Positions 11,170 to 23,038 of a stretch of DNA of 64,000 bases are shown here, in pieces. Location: positions 1 to 64,000 of the forward strand of contig JANTQF010000187.1 in assembly GCA_032988165.1 (NCBI GenBank), in the 5' to 3' direction. The position numbers and the translations under genes were made by a program. How positions within the stretch are numbered: position 1 is the stretch's first letter; the number at the start of each line of letters is the position of its first letter. Below the pieces are notes generated by a model that saw only the letters and a list, made by a program, of their open reading frames with translations, ran no database searches and was not told the DNA's origin. Origin of the DNA: Emmonsiellopsis sp. PD_33. Taxonomy: Eukaryota > Ascomycota > Eurotiomycetes > Onygenales > Ajellomycetaceae.

Positions 11170-11876
11170 TCAAGCAGTAGCCGCACCGGCTGCGGCCTGC
11201 GGCTGCTGCTGCTGCATTGCCGTTTGAAGCTGGATAATCTGGAGATCAGGGGGGTTAGCGATTGGCTAGATTTGGGTGACGGGGGAAGGAGAGGGGGGGA
11301 GAAAGGGTTATATATTTACCTCTATCTTCTTCTTCTCGCTCTGGTCCTGGATATCCGCGATTTGCTTTTCAATTCGGCTTCTGTGTGTATTTTTTATCAG
11401 TATTTTATATACACAAGTTTTTGCGGTTGTTAACGACAGGGTCCAGGAAAAGAAGAAGAACGTACATTTCTTTGTCGATGAAGTCCAACCGACCCTCAAC
11501 GGCCATCATGGCGTCTTTCTTGTCCTGCTTGAGGAGAACGGGGCCGACGAGTTTGTATATGTTTGCGTCGTCTTCGAGGGAGGTGAATTCCTGTCGTTTC
11601 GATGGCCGGTTAGCAAGCAGGTCTATGAGCACTGCTCATGTACTTGACGGGGGAAGAGTTGTAGGGTTTCCATACCTTCTGTACACTCTTATTTTCCTGC
11701 TGCTGCGACTCCAGTTTCTCGCGGGCTTGGACAATCTCGGCCAGTTCTGCAGAGCAGGTCAGTAAATAGAACAGAAACGTAGGCGGGGCACAGCGGTTAT
11801 AATAGCAGCGCTCACCCGTCTGGAGTTTCTGGTACTCGTCGCCTACGGCCTGGATCTGTTTCTGGGGGTCTGCCAT
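11170..11876 (-). CDS. YKE2: Prefoldin subunit 6
   Basis: The predicted protein is 128 aa from five exons: 11876-11816, 11746-11676, 11590-11466, 11380-11320 and 11238-11170. It is a beta-type subunit of the cytosolic prefoldin hexamer, which hands nascent actin and tubulin to the CCT chaperonin. The sequence starts MADPQKQIQAVGDEYQKLQT. It has an N-terminal coiled-coil helix, a hairpin block NIYKLVGPVLLKQDKKDAMMAVEGRLDF split over the middle, and a second helix ending in a Gln/Ala tail. All four introns keep frame with GT-AG borders. Four introns in under 400 coding bases is dense. CCT6, a functional client partner, lies elsewhere in the window. Confidence 0.93.
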
Positions 11877-12293
11877 GGTGCGCGTATCTGGAGTGGCCGT
11901 TGGATAAATATTTAGTTGAATAAATATGGTTGTTGTCTCTTAGGTTGAAGTTGAGTCGGGGAAGCGATGCGCTTGGCGCCGAACTTGTTGATGACATCGC
12001 CGCAACCCAAATCTTCCCCAGGCAACGGACACAACATCCCGCTGCACCGCCGTCCACGTCTGCTGCCGCTCTCCTTTGTCGCTACTAGAGAAGAGAAAGA
12101 CTATACACTGTTGACTTGCATTTACATGTCTGTCTGAAGCACTTTCAACATTTCCTGTCCCGCCCTTCCTACCCGCCCGAGCCCTCTGTCAGCGCGGGGC
12201 TTTTTCCCACGGCCTCAACGACATCTACATACAACCCGCCCCAACCCGGCCCAATTCGCATACGCATAGCAAGCATATTACTGTCTATTCACG
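11877..12293. promoter_or_regulatory. Shared divergent promoter prefoldin 6/VPS4
   Basis: This is a 417 bp head-to-head intergenic region. A GTTGAATAAATATGG element lies near 11915-11930 on the prefoldin side. A C/A-rich leader precedes VPS4. No strong TATA box or known factor site was identified. Confidence 0.45.
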
Positions 12294-13799
12294 ATGAGCA
12301 ACACCGATTTCCTCGGCCGGGCCATAGACACCGTCAAAAAGGCCATCGAGCACGACAACGCGGGCGAGTACGAGAAGGCCTACCAGACCTACTACTCCGC
12401 CCTTGAGCTCTTCATGCTCGCCTTGAAATGGGAAAAGAACCCCAAGTCGAAGGAGATGATCCGCGCGAAGACGGGCGAGTACATGGAGCGAGCTGAGAAG
12501 CTGAAAAACCACCTGGCTGGGAACGACAACCGGAAGAAACCGAGTGCTGTAGGCGCCAATGGGAAGGTTGCACATGGGAGCGGGAAGAGTGGAGGGTGAG
12601 TTCTCTTTTGTTTTATTCTATGTTCTACTAGCTTTTTTTTTGCGGCAAGTAGCTAATATATCTGGTTGATAACAGGAAAGAAGACGACGACGAGGACGCT
12701 GATGCGAAAAAGCTACGAGGCGCGCTGGCGGGATCGATATTATCTGATAAGCCCAATGTTAAATGGGACGATGTTGCTGGTCTGGAGGCTGCGAAGGAGA
12801 CGCTTAAAGAGGCTGTCATTCTGCCCATGAAGTTCCCCCATCTTTTCACAGGCCAGAGACAGCCATGGAAAGGCATATTACTGTACGGGCCCCCGGGAAC
12901 GGGTAAATCTTATCTAGCCAAGGCGGTGGCTACAGAAGCCAACAGCACCTTCTTCAGCGTCAGCAGTAGTGACCTGGTCTCAAAGTGGATGGGTGAGAGT
13001 GAAAGGTAGGGTTACTGCTATTCTCCATATCGAGTCGGCCAGGACTAACACTATGTAAAGACTTGTCAAACAGTTATTCAACATGGCCCGAGAAAGCCGG
13101 CCCGCAATCATATTTATCGACGAGGTGGACGCCCTCTGCGGCCCCCGTGGTGAAGGAGAATCAGAAGCCTCCCGCCGGATAAAGACCGAACTACTCATCC
13201 AAATGCAGGGTGTTGGCAAAGACTCCGAAGGAATCCTGGTCCTCGGCGCTACAAATATCCCCTGGCAATTAGATATCGCTATCCGACGACGATTCCAGCG
13301 GAGAGTCCACATCAGTCTACCGGACGTCAATGCTCGGATGAAGATGTTCCTTTTGAATGTTGGAAATACGCCCTGTCAGCTGACGAGCGCTGATTACCGG
13401 AAACTCGCTGAGATGAGCGAGGGATACTCCGGTAGTGATATTAGCGTTGTTGTCCAGGATGCCCTCATGCAACCTATCCGCAAAATTCAGACCGCAACGC
13501 ATTATAAGAAGGTATAATAATCCCCCTTGGTCTCCTCACTTAGATGCCCCTTACTAACCCGCCACCCGTTTAAACAGGTCCTCGTCGACGGAAACGAAAA
13601 AGTAACCCCCTGCTCCCCAGGCGACCAAGGCGCCATGGAAATGTCCTGGGTAGACGTCGACTCGGACAAACTCCTCGAACCACCCCTCCTCCTCAAAGAC
13701 TTCGTCAAGGCCCTAAAGACATCCCGACCTACTGTAAACGAGGAAGACCTGAAGAGGAATAATGAATGGACGGCAGAATTTGGCAGTGATGGATCTTAA
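12294..13799 (+). CDS. VPS4: ESCRT AAA ATPase Vps4
   Basis: The predicted protein is 434 aa from exons 12294-12595, 12676-13005, 13061-13511 and 13578-13799, the same length class as yeast Vps4. An N-terminal MIT domain (about residues 1-75, with GRAIDTVKKAIEHDNAGEYEKAYQ) binds ESCRT-III tails. The AAA domain has Walker A GPPGTGKS near residue 172, Walker B IIFIDEVDAL, sensor GATNIPW, and the paired arginine fingers in AIRRRFQRR. The C-terminus carries the beta-domain and the final helix. It disassembles ESCRT-III filaments at endosomes for multivesicular-body sorting, and acts in cytokinesis. No active-site residue appears changed. Confidence 0.97.
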
Positions 13800-14945
13800 T
13801 ATACTCCATCACGCGGTGTTGTAATAGATAGTGCTCTTTTGTTTTTGCTTCTGAGTTATGTGTGAAACGTTGGCGTTTTGATATAATATTTGAGCGGATT
13901 TTCGCGACGGATGGGCGTTGAGTTTTTCTATTTCTAGTTCCATCCCATCCTATCCCACATTTGTGCCTTTTTTTCTCTTTTTGGTCTATTGTTTTTACAT
14001 CATTTTCTTAAATATCTTCCCTCTACCTACATACATATCATTTGATATCTTTCTGTTTGGCTCTTGAAATTTTCATATCACCCGTCTTGACGAATGGGAG
14101 TTGACTTGGGCGAGGAATTGGCTATGAATGAATGGAATGAATGGAATGGAATGCCGATTAAAAAAGAAAAGCGAATCTCCCCTTTAGCTAGAGATATACA
14201 TTCCCTTTTACATATATATATCTTATTTATCCATTTCACGCCGTTACCGGGTGGGTTGTTTATCCCTCTTGCCGGGGTTTAATGTATAGAAAGTTGGTTT
14301 AGTTATGGAGTGTTTCTCCTACGCTGACACCGCTGCCCGGCCCTGGTGTTTCCCGGCCTGTTTTTCACTTAGCTAGACAGCCAGCCACTTATTCTATACC
14401 TAGTTACTAGGCAGGTATATATCTTATTCCGACAATGCCCAAGTTTTTAGTTTTGCTATATCTTAGTTGCGTGCATACTCTCCAGGAAAGTCAAGTAAGC
14501 AGCAAGCCTACATGTAAAACAAACGAGAAGCTGACCTTCCATAGTGGGAGATATAGAAAATCCAAGGCGGTTAGGGATACGCAGGGAATCGGTGCTGCTC
14601 TATTCGGGCGAGTCGCGCACGAGGGAAAAAAAGGGGATTATCTCAAGTGAAAAAAAGGAAGAAGCAGAGAACATGGAGAAATTCCATTTATATACACCCA
14701 ACCAACACACCAAATATAAAAGAATGCAAAACGGGGGGGGGGAATAGATAGCTATGTCGCGGGGGTGAAAAAAAGGGGGGGGGAGTAAAAGCCCCAATTC
14801 ATTACAGTTACTTTGCCATCCATCCATCCATCAATATGCAAAACAAAACCCCCAAACACCTCACAAGCCAAACAAAAACAAAAACAGACACAGCAGCAGC
14901 AGCTAAACCAACAAATTCGTTAAAAAACAAAAAAATAAATACAAA
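13800..14945. other. Convergent intergenic region VPS4/ApsB-like
   Basis: These 1146 bp contain the 3' ends of two converging genes. A short imperfect GAATG/GGAAT repeat lies near 14121-14152, with G runs near 14735 and 14775. The open frames here are A-rich and lack codon structure. No gene is supported. Confidence 0.6.
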
Positions 14946-17900
14946 CTACCGCTCCAACCTTCCTTTCCTCCTCGTACTCTCCCTCTTCCTCAACACCTCC
15001 CCCTTCGCCCTCCGTAGCCCCTCTTCAAGGGTTCTACTTTTCCTCCACTCCGCGCTCATCTTCTGCATTCGACATATAGCCAACACCGTGGCAGCGACGG
15101 TTTTGAGTTTGCGACGGGGACTGAATTTCTTCGGGGGAGTTTGGGGTTCCACGCCCATCTCGGCGATCATCTTGAGATCGGTTTCGTTGCTGTTGGAACG
15201 AAAGGGGGTAATGTTAGCTCATGTCCCAAGGGAAAAAATAAAAAGCCCAAACGGTTACGCACAGAGGGCGGAAAACAAAATGATTTAGTAACGAACGTAC
15301 CAAGCAACCCGCACTCTCTCACCCAACTCCATCAGCCCCTTACTCCACGCAAGGTCTCTCCGGAATTTCTGCTCCCTTACCAACCGCGCACGGAGCCACA
15401 TGATCTCTTTGCCCAGACCCTTAATCTCCTTCGCATGCCGTCCCTTCCGCTCAGAGCTCTGTCCCAACTCATCCAGCACATTCTCGTACCGATCCTGCAA
15501 CGCTTCCAGCTCGCGATGTGCCGCCTCTTCTCTCTTTATGGACAGCGCACGCTCTTCGCGGATCCGACCGAGATGACTTCTCATTTTCTCAACGCGGGCA
15601 TCTCGTTCTGAGAGGCGGAGGGTGAGCGATTCAGCTTCCAGGGTTGAGGATTTGAGGAGCTCATGGAGATCCTTGCGTTCTTCTTCCTTGACTGCGGCGT
15701 GGTGGAGTTCGTGGTTTTGGGTACGCAGATCTTTCATTGACCTGTGCATATCTAGGAGTTGATTACGGAGGCTTCGGAGCTCTTCTTGGACCTTGAGGGA
15801 GGTTGAAGGGGAGGGGTTGGGGGACCGGGAGCTTAGTTCTTTCGTTTTCAGTTCATGGTTCTCACGCTCCAACTCCACAATGCGACCCTTAAGATCTCGA
15901 ATAGAGGCCTTCAGTGACATCTCTCGTTGAAGTGATTCCTTCTCCTTCTGTCGTGATTCGTCCAAACTACGTCGGAGCATTGAAAAATCGGCCGACGTAG
16001 ATACCTCTACTTCAGGGGAAGGCTGGTTATTGAGGAGAGTTTCGAGTTCCTGGGCACGAAGCTCGAGCCTATCAGCCTTGCTTTTCGCGGAAATGAGCTC
16101 GCGGTCACGTCTTTCTGAGGCAAGGAATAATTTCCCTTGTAGTTGGTCAATTTCAGCAGAGAGTCGATTCTCTTCTGCGGCCGCCCGCTCGATTTCAAAG
16201 TCAAGATCGCTTTGTAATTTATCCTTGACGCCAAGAAAGGCTTTCTTTTCGTCCTTTAGGCGGTTCAGCTCATTCTCAAGCCGTATCTTGGACTTGCGGA
16301 GTTCAATCCTATCCTGGTCCAAGCGCAGGGTATCATCAACTTGGTTTTGGATGCGATCGATTTGACTCTGTAGCTCATCCCGCTCTGCTTCTAGTTCAGC
16401 AGATGAAGTGCGCAGGTTATGGAGTTCGATGTTGGCATTGGCTAGTTTGTCCCTAGCAGTTTGCCTCTCGCGGTTCGCTGCTTGTAACTGCTTCTCCAGA
16501 TCTGAGGATCCCGTTCTCCGCTGGTCCTTCGCATAGGCTTGCTCTTCCTCAAGGCTGGCCTGCAAAACCACGATTTCGTCCTCAAGAGCTTGTACCTTCT
16601 CTTTCAAGGACGCTTCGTCGCGTTTACGAACCCTCAATTCCTCCTTTACGTTGAGCAGTTCCTGCCTCTGGCTCTCAGCAGCTTGACGTCGAGAAGCGAT
16701 GTCTTCACCAAGTTCCTTGATTTGACGGCCAAGTAACTCCTCCTCTTGCAGGTGACGTTGTTTTTCGCTCTCAATGAGGTTTTGAAGTTTTCCTTCTCGT
16801 CCTGACAGAGATGTCTCCACACCCTGAAGCTTGTCTATTGTTCGTTTGTAATTGTTTGCTTGTTGTTCGACCTTTTCTTTTTGCAACTCCAAATTCCGTT
16901 TCATACTGTCCCATCTGTCCTGGTCCGCCGCATGCTGGCCATCCCTGTCTTCGAGTTCGTGTTTCAGGGACTCAATGTCGTCGTGTAACCTGTCAATTTC
17001 GTCCCTGTGTTGTACTTGAAGTTCATGGAGGTCATTCATGGATTGCTCTTTTCCTGCCTCTGTTTGTTCTTCCAGCTTTGATATCATGCTCTTGGCGTAG
17101 GCCAAATCGCGTTGCAGGCTTTCCGACTCCTTCGTGAGGGCGTCATGGCGAGTTTGGAGGATATCCTTTGCGGTTTCTTTACTTTCGATGTCGTCATCTA
17201 CCTCGCGCAGCCGTGATGAAATTTGATCTCGCTCCCGTTTAATCAAATCGCGCTCATGGTGAGCCAAGTCAAGGTCGTCCTGCATCCTTGCTTTCTCGTC
17301 TGATATTTCCGCCTGGAGCTCTTCAATCTGCTCTTGGAACTTGGCGGCCTGTCGATTCTTATCTTGGAACTCCATTTGCAATGTGCTATGTTCCTTGCGC
17401 AACTTTGCAAGTTCATCCTCCACCTTGCTTGCTTTTTCCTCCAACTGACGGCTAAGACCCTTCGTGTAAAACGATTTATCAGCCATTTCATACTGAAGCT
17501 CTTTTAAATCTTCCACGGCCTTCTCCTTCTCATCCACTGCTTCTTCACTTGTTGCCTTCGCCTCCCGAGCCTCTGATTTGGCTTTTTGAAGACTATCCTG
17601 GAGTTCGTCGAGTTGTTCCCTGGCACGTTGGAGTTCAGCTTCGAGTTCAACAACAGCGGTATTTTCTTTCTGGTCGTTTTCCTTTAGGTTTTCAATCTCA
17701 TCCTCCTGGTTCTCAATTTGTTCGTCCTTCCGGCGAATATCATATTGCAAATTCTGTATCTCGTCACGGAGTTGCTGCATCTCAGATTCGCCTCCCCTAA
17801 CGTGATCCAGCTCATCCTGAAGATCGCGCAATTCATTTTCCTTATTTGCCAGGTCCTCGCGCATTTGTTCTAGTTCCTTTTGTACATTTTCACTGATATG

Positions 17901-18846
17901 CCTCCGCTTTGCATTTGACTGAAGCTCCTGCAATTCCACCTGGCACCCTGCGAGATCCTGCTCTGCGCGCCGGAGGCTTTTCCTGCACTTGTTTAGATCC
18001 CGTTCCATAGTCAGTTTAATGACCTTTAGTTCGGTATTCTCTTGTATAGCAACCTGGGCAAATTCAGGCTTTGCTAGCTTGAAGTTTTCTTCCAAAAAGT
18101 GGATTCGTAACCTAAGACCGAAATTCTCCTTATTGAGTTTATCAATAACCTGCAGTTACTGTTAGCATACGGCGCCGTACCCCTTCAAGCATACAATATA
18201 CAATTAGGAGATAGGATAGTACATTTTCTTGCTCCCTTAGCGTCAACATATTGTGTCCATCGCCCATCACAGTGCCATTTCTTCCGGGTAACGTCGGTAA
18301 AGGGGTACTCTGAGGGCTGCTACTAGTAATCTGAGGGACAGGCGTCGGGTCCCCATCTCCATCTAGGTTCGTCGAGTCATCATCATATGCGCGCGACATA
18401 TCCATATTCGGTAGCCCGGGTGTATTTCGATTGCTTCGATATCCGCCCCCCCTCACAATCGCCGGAGTCTCGTGTGTCGATCTCCGACGCGTCGAAGTCC
18501 CTTGTCGGAGAAAATTTTTCCTCGTCGCGCTATTGAGCATGGGGGTAAACTCGCCCTTTGGTGGCGGTACGGAAGGAAGATTATGCCGGTCATGGAGGGC
18601 ATTTCTTGCCGGATTCAATCGTGAGCCCACCCGTGGAGTGTTGAGACCGAACTCGGATCGCTTGCGGTTTCGCCCATTTTCGAGGGTTTTGATAATGTCA
18701 TGATCTTTAGAAGGGGATTGAAAGGAGTTTTCAACGGAGTCCAGGGCAGAAAGGTTGTGTCGTGCAGCGCTGCGGAAGCCGTGAGTTAGATAGGTCGCGT
18801 TCGCATCCACCTCCGTTCGCGGGGTATCGATGTAGGGTAAGGCCAT
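14946..18846 (-). CDS. apsB: ApsB/centrosomin-type MTOC coiled-coil protein
   Basis: The predicted protein is 1238 aa from exons 18846-18223, 18149-15301 and 15189-14946. After a roughly 190-residue disordered, Ser/Arg-rich head comes a centrosomin N-terminal motif (Cnn_1N): TLREQENVIDKLNKENFGLRLRIHFLEENF, rebuilt only when intron 1 is removed. Nearly everything after that is heptad-rich coiled coil, with a basic C-terminal segment reached by the last splice (RVAC/NETDLKMIAEMG). By family knowledge ApsB and Pcp1-like proteins recruit gamma-tubulin complexes to spindle pole bodies and septal microtubule-organising centres. It diverges from SGT1. Exact family naming among Cnn_1N proteins is inferred. 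Confidence 0.85.
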
Positions 18847-19173
18847 GTTTCCGTATCAATGCTAGTTAAGCGGTTTCAGGAGCGGCAGGTGGTATTCTCA
18901 TTGTAAATCGGACACGTAGGATCGTTAAAATGGAGGCGAAAGAAGGACGTTCGTATGTGCAAATGCGCGGCGGAGATGAGACCCAAGACGTGTTTATGGT
19001 GATCTCAGCGTCGATGTTTACATCTAGCCTAAACGGGAATAGCGCAGACCCGGCCCGACCAAATACCCGGAACAACATCGGGCCGAGCACCCATGAAGTC
19101 ATCGTCGAATTTATTTCAAGCACCAGGAAATCTACAGCTCAACAACCCGTTTGACAGCGAGCTATATATCGCC
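18847..19173. promoter_or_regulatory. Shared divergent promoter ApsB-like/SGT1
   Basis: This is a 327 bp head-to-head intergenic region. An in-frame ATG at 19093 would add 27 residues to SGT1, so part of this may be coding or an upstream leader. No TATA box is evident. Confidence 0.45.
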
Positions 19174-21188
19174 ATGGCGCCGCCTACAGATGAAGATATT
19201 GCATGGTTCCAGTCCACTTTCCACCCTATACCCAAACCACAGCTTCCAGACGATTGCGTTGAATACTCGCTTTACTGCATTACTTCGTCTAGCAATATCG
19301 ACAGCCCCGCCACTGCTGATGCGGTTCGGTTGCGGCTCAATGAGGTTCAAAAAGCTGCGTCAGAACTAGCCAAGAAACATTTAAAGGACTATATATGGCA
19401 ACGCGATGGTTTTAAATTGGAGATGACGCGTGAAGATGGTGAGCAGGTTCGTTCTTCGCCCCCCGGATACCAACTGTATTTGGAGGGCATTTGGATGCCA
19501 GAAACTAACCAGTCCGCTTGCAACGTGCGATAGGGTTGAATGTTCTCCGAGGAAGAACGGAATTTGGTGATTCGATCGAAGACGAATGGGTTATTGTGTA
19601 TCTATTGCGCGAGTTGACCAAGCAATTTGACGATATATGGGTGAAAGTCAACGACAGCGATGGCGAATTTTTACTTGTCGAGGCTTCAGCTACGCTGCCG
19701 TCGTGGCTCGAACCAGAGATTGCAAACCATAGGGTACGTAGCAAATATTTTCTAATTCGCGTTCGGCTATCTAACAGTCCACAGGTTTGGGTCCATAAGG
19801 GAGAACTTGTTATAATTAAGCCGGAACCTACCTTGAAAGGATCGAAGACCAAACTTCCCAAGGCACTTACCTTTCGAGAAGCAAGAACGATAATTCTTGA
19901 GGAACCCAAGCGATTAATGCGTTCCCCAACGATAGAAGCCGAAGCCTTTTATCGCCTCCGAAACTACCCCAAGCAGATCGCCGAAAATCTCCACACGTCG
20001 CGCATTACAATTCCTCGTAAGCTTGCCCATATACTCCACATGAAGCCCGCGTACATATCTCCTGCCGTCGACGCATTCTATATCCGTGATCCAATTTCTC
20101 TACGACCACTCAAGGCAAAAGATACGAGTGGGCTCACATTCAAACCCGAGGATTTGGTCACGGTCAGCGGTCGCTTCACACGAGTTGGTTATGCGCAATT
20201 AAAGAGCCAAGATTTTGAGCTTCCGCCCGTATGGAAGGGGAAGCTTCCTCCTGAAACGGCGAAGGAGGAATTTGCCCGCTCCGAGCTTGGGATGAAAGTC
20301 ACCAGCGGATTTGAGATGCTGTTATCCGACCCTCAAAACCAGGATAAGGTAGCAGTGAGAGAAATCAAACTCGTGCTAGAAGATATTGAAACAGGAGATG
20401 AGAAACTACCGACAGATGACGAAATCGAGAAGAATTGGGAACAGCGCGAAGACGATGAAAAATGGTTGGATATCAGCTTCGAGGACCTTGAAAATGAATT
20501 AAAGGGCCGAACTGGCGGTGAGAAACATACCAAAACGGCCGGTGCTTTTGGCGACCAAGCTGCCCAGGAGAACCTAAAACGAATAGTGGAAAGATTCGAG
20601 CAGTTTTTGAACGATGACCGTGCCGGTTTCGATGGCGCGGATCTTATTGATGAGATGGATTCGGATGATTTTGATGACGAAAGCGATGAGTTCAGCAGCG
20701 ATGGTGAGGATAAAGAGGTATCCTTTGACGAGGATGAGTTCTCCAAAATGATGCAAGAAATGATGGGATTACCGTCTAAGCCGGAAGGCAGTGCGCGTCC
20801 TGTAACCTCTAAGCGGATCCAAGAGCTTGACTCGGGCGATGAGGAGGAAGAAGATGATCGCGAGCAGATAGAGGAGCTATCGAGGCAGATGGAAGCCGAG
20901 TTGAAGGAGACGGGTGTTCTTGATTTAAAAAGACCATCTGATAAGAAAGGCAAGGGGAAGGAGAAGTCTATCAAAGGGAAGGAACCTGCTCGTGGCCTAG
21001 GCGAAGGCCATGAGGAGGACGAAGACGAAGATGAGCACGAGGAGTATGATATGGAGAGCATGGACTATAACCTGGCTAAGAACTTGCTGGAAAGCCTTCG
21101 CAGCCAGGCAGGCGCGGCCGGGCCAGGGAGCAATTTGCTGGGCATGATGGGCATGAATTTACCACCAGATGACCGTGAACGAAAATAG
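19174..21188 (+). CDS. SGT1: SGT1/ecdysoneless family protein
   Basis: The predicted protein is 622 aa from exons 19174-19438, 19534-19733 and 19785-21188. This is the ecdysoneless (PF07093-type) SGT1, not the Hsp90 co-chaperone of the same name. Visible blocks are DDCVEYSLYCI near the start, DEWVIVYLLRELTKQFDDIWVKV, LPSWLEPEIANHRVW, and LRNYPKQIAENLHTSRITIPRKLAHIL. The C-terminal third is very acidic, with Asp/Glu runs and MMQEMMGLP. Animal and fission-yeast members act in transcription and pre-mRNA splicing. I chose 19174 because MAPPTDEDIAWF resembles family starts; 19093 is an in-frame alternative. Intron 2 (51 nt) has no in-frame stop. Confidence 0.88.
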
Positions 21189-21596
21189 AAATAATGAGCA
21201 ATCTAGAACCGAGCAAGGGCGCATAATCAAGTTATACAATTTGGGCTGGCCAAAAATAAAAGCTAATATTAACCACCAAACTTCAATTTTCCCTTGCCTC
21301 TCTATCTTCCAAAGGATATGCAAGACGACAATGGCCAACTAAGAGGCCGCAACATAGATGTCCGTACAAAAATAAAAAGCAGTATCAATCCAACAAAATT
21401 ATGATTGCACAGCTCTAGCCCAAACAGCTTCCCCGGACCATACACAGTCGTGTTCGGTCCTAAGTTGGTATTTAACTTCCCCTCCGATATCGCAAAAACA
21501 AACCGACCACTATTGACCTCACAACCACAGACTCCAGGCTGCTTCCGAATAGCAGACCAATCCCCTATCCACCAACTGCACAAACAGTTCGAGCAC
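21189..21596. other. Region downstream of SGT1, overlapping a Cys-rich minus-strand frame
   Basis: SGT1 ends at 21188. On the minus strand an open frame spans 21637-21302 and contains a Cys-dense stretch starting CSNCLCSWWIGDW, then VCGCEV. This frame lies directly behind the small secreted-protein exon but in a different reading frame. It may be its true 3' coding part. Confidence 0.4.
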
Positions 21597-21816
21597 CTAT
21601 TCCTTGGCATTAACTCCAGCCGAATCGAAAGGCACAACTTCCCCCGCCGCAGACATCATCACTGGAGCAGTATCGGATCGAGCTACATAAATGTCATTCA
21701 TTAGTTTCGTCCCTTCTTGGTCGGATAATATATCCAAAATCCAACATACTATCAATAGCGGCAGGCGCGGCGATGGCGACAGCCATGAAGGCGAAGACGG
21801 AGATGATGAGCTTCAT
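21597..21816 (-). CDS. Small secreted protein candidate
   Basis: ATG at 21816 opens a strong signal peptide (MKLIISVFAFMAVAIAAPA). After an intron at 21749-21683 (GTATGT donor, CTAAT branch, GTAG acceptor) the direct frame runs to a TAG at 21597, giving 50 aa. A TATA-like GTTTAAATAG (minus strand, around 21967-21976) lies about 155 bp upstream. Immediately past the stop another frame is open to 21302 and Cys-rich. A second intron or a frameshift could join it. One 58-nt candidate (GTCTGC donor, GAATAG acceptor) restores the frame but the donor is weak. Function is unknown: a secreted effector-like or cell-surface peptide is possible. I trust the signal-peptide exon more than the 3' end. Confidence 0.45.
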
Positions 21817-23038
21817 TTTGTATATTGGCCGAAGTGGTTTTCTCAGAGGGATGGAGGTTCTTGGAAGTAACGCAGGCGTAGAGGAATGCGGTAGAGAGTC
21901 AAGGGCTTGTTTGATTCTGTCTCTAGAAGAAGGTCGACCGGCGACAAAAAGAAGGGTTTTCGTCTTTCTATTTAAACGGTGATAGCCAAGAAAGGACGAG
22001 AGAAATTTGCTTGTAGTTGGTAAAAAAAAAGTTGCACAGAAAGGAGAACGAAAGAGCGGAACGGTTGAAAAAATAGATCACTCGCACAAGCAGGTACCGT
22101 AGTCAAAAAACAGAGAATAAAAACGCCAGCCCCCTTTTCCCAGGGGGGAGAGTCCGGGTATATAACTGCTGCCAAGTAAATGGATGGCATTAGGGAGCTT
22201 CAGTCCCGCGCAATGAGACGGCCTGTGTGGCAACTATGTTAGAGAACACGCTACGGTGCTCGGATTTGAAATGGCAAGGACCAAAATAGCATCGTACGCG
22301 GGCAACTTGTGAAATTTGAATAGGGGAACTTTGTTGAGACACGGACCGTTTGTCATTGACGGGAAGTCCCATGTCCATGTCCGGGTTAGCCACTATTTAT
22401 GCCTCTTTTGGACAAGAGCATTATGGTGCGACAGGGAATATGGCCTAATTCGTAAGTAAGGCAGCGTCAAGTCCGAATGAGGTGTGAGACCAGCCTGAGA
22501 CGAATGATGTTTGGGGAAGCTTGGCTCCGATAGTACTTCATCAGCACAGGCCTGTAACGCCGCGAGATTCTGGAGCTCGAGTAGAACGGAGTCAAATGTG
22601 GGTAACTCAAAAGCCCTTTTCATTATGTCCAAGACACGACTCGTCAGCGTCGTTTGATGTTGGCGGTTGTAGGATTCATGAAGTTAGTAAATCCTTGGGG
22701 CGGTGATGTCGGAATAAGCTCGAACTAAAGATTTAGCGGCATTGGTGAAGCTCCACTTTAGTTAACTAACCCCTTAAAGTTAGCGCTATCATCAACCTTA
22801 GAACGCACATAGAGGAGAGGTCATGGACAATATTGTAACGCTACTAGTATGTATCGAATTTATCAATCATTTTGTCGTAAATATTTTTTTAAACTTCAAA
22901 AACATATATATATAAGTGTTTAGGTTAAAGTAAATAAAGCTAGGGTCCGATTTACCGTACCCGAGAGGAATAAATATATATTTCCCCAGACTCCTCAACA
23001 AGTTGGATAATGCATCTAGGGCGAGCCTCATATCTCTC
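21817..23038. other. Intergenic region with short palindrome, no firm gene
   Basis: Minus-strand frames at 22632-22393 and 22393-22190 are open but lack recognisable motifs and introns, so I do not call them. Near 22723-22770 the octamers AACTAAAG and CTTTAGTT are inverted about a 25-nt loop, and overlap the perfect palindrome TTAGTTAACTAA at 22758-22769. About 22860-23035 is AT-rich. Confidence 0.5.

Noticed and set aside
20333..21061. Ser-rich 242-codon minus-strand frame within SGT1
   Set aside because: It is the mirror of the acidic Glu/Asp tail: GAx codons read as TCx Ser codons on the other strand.
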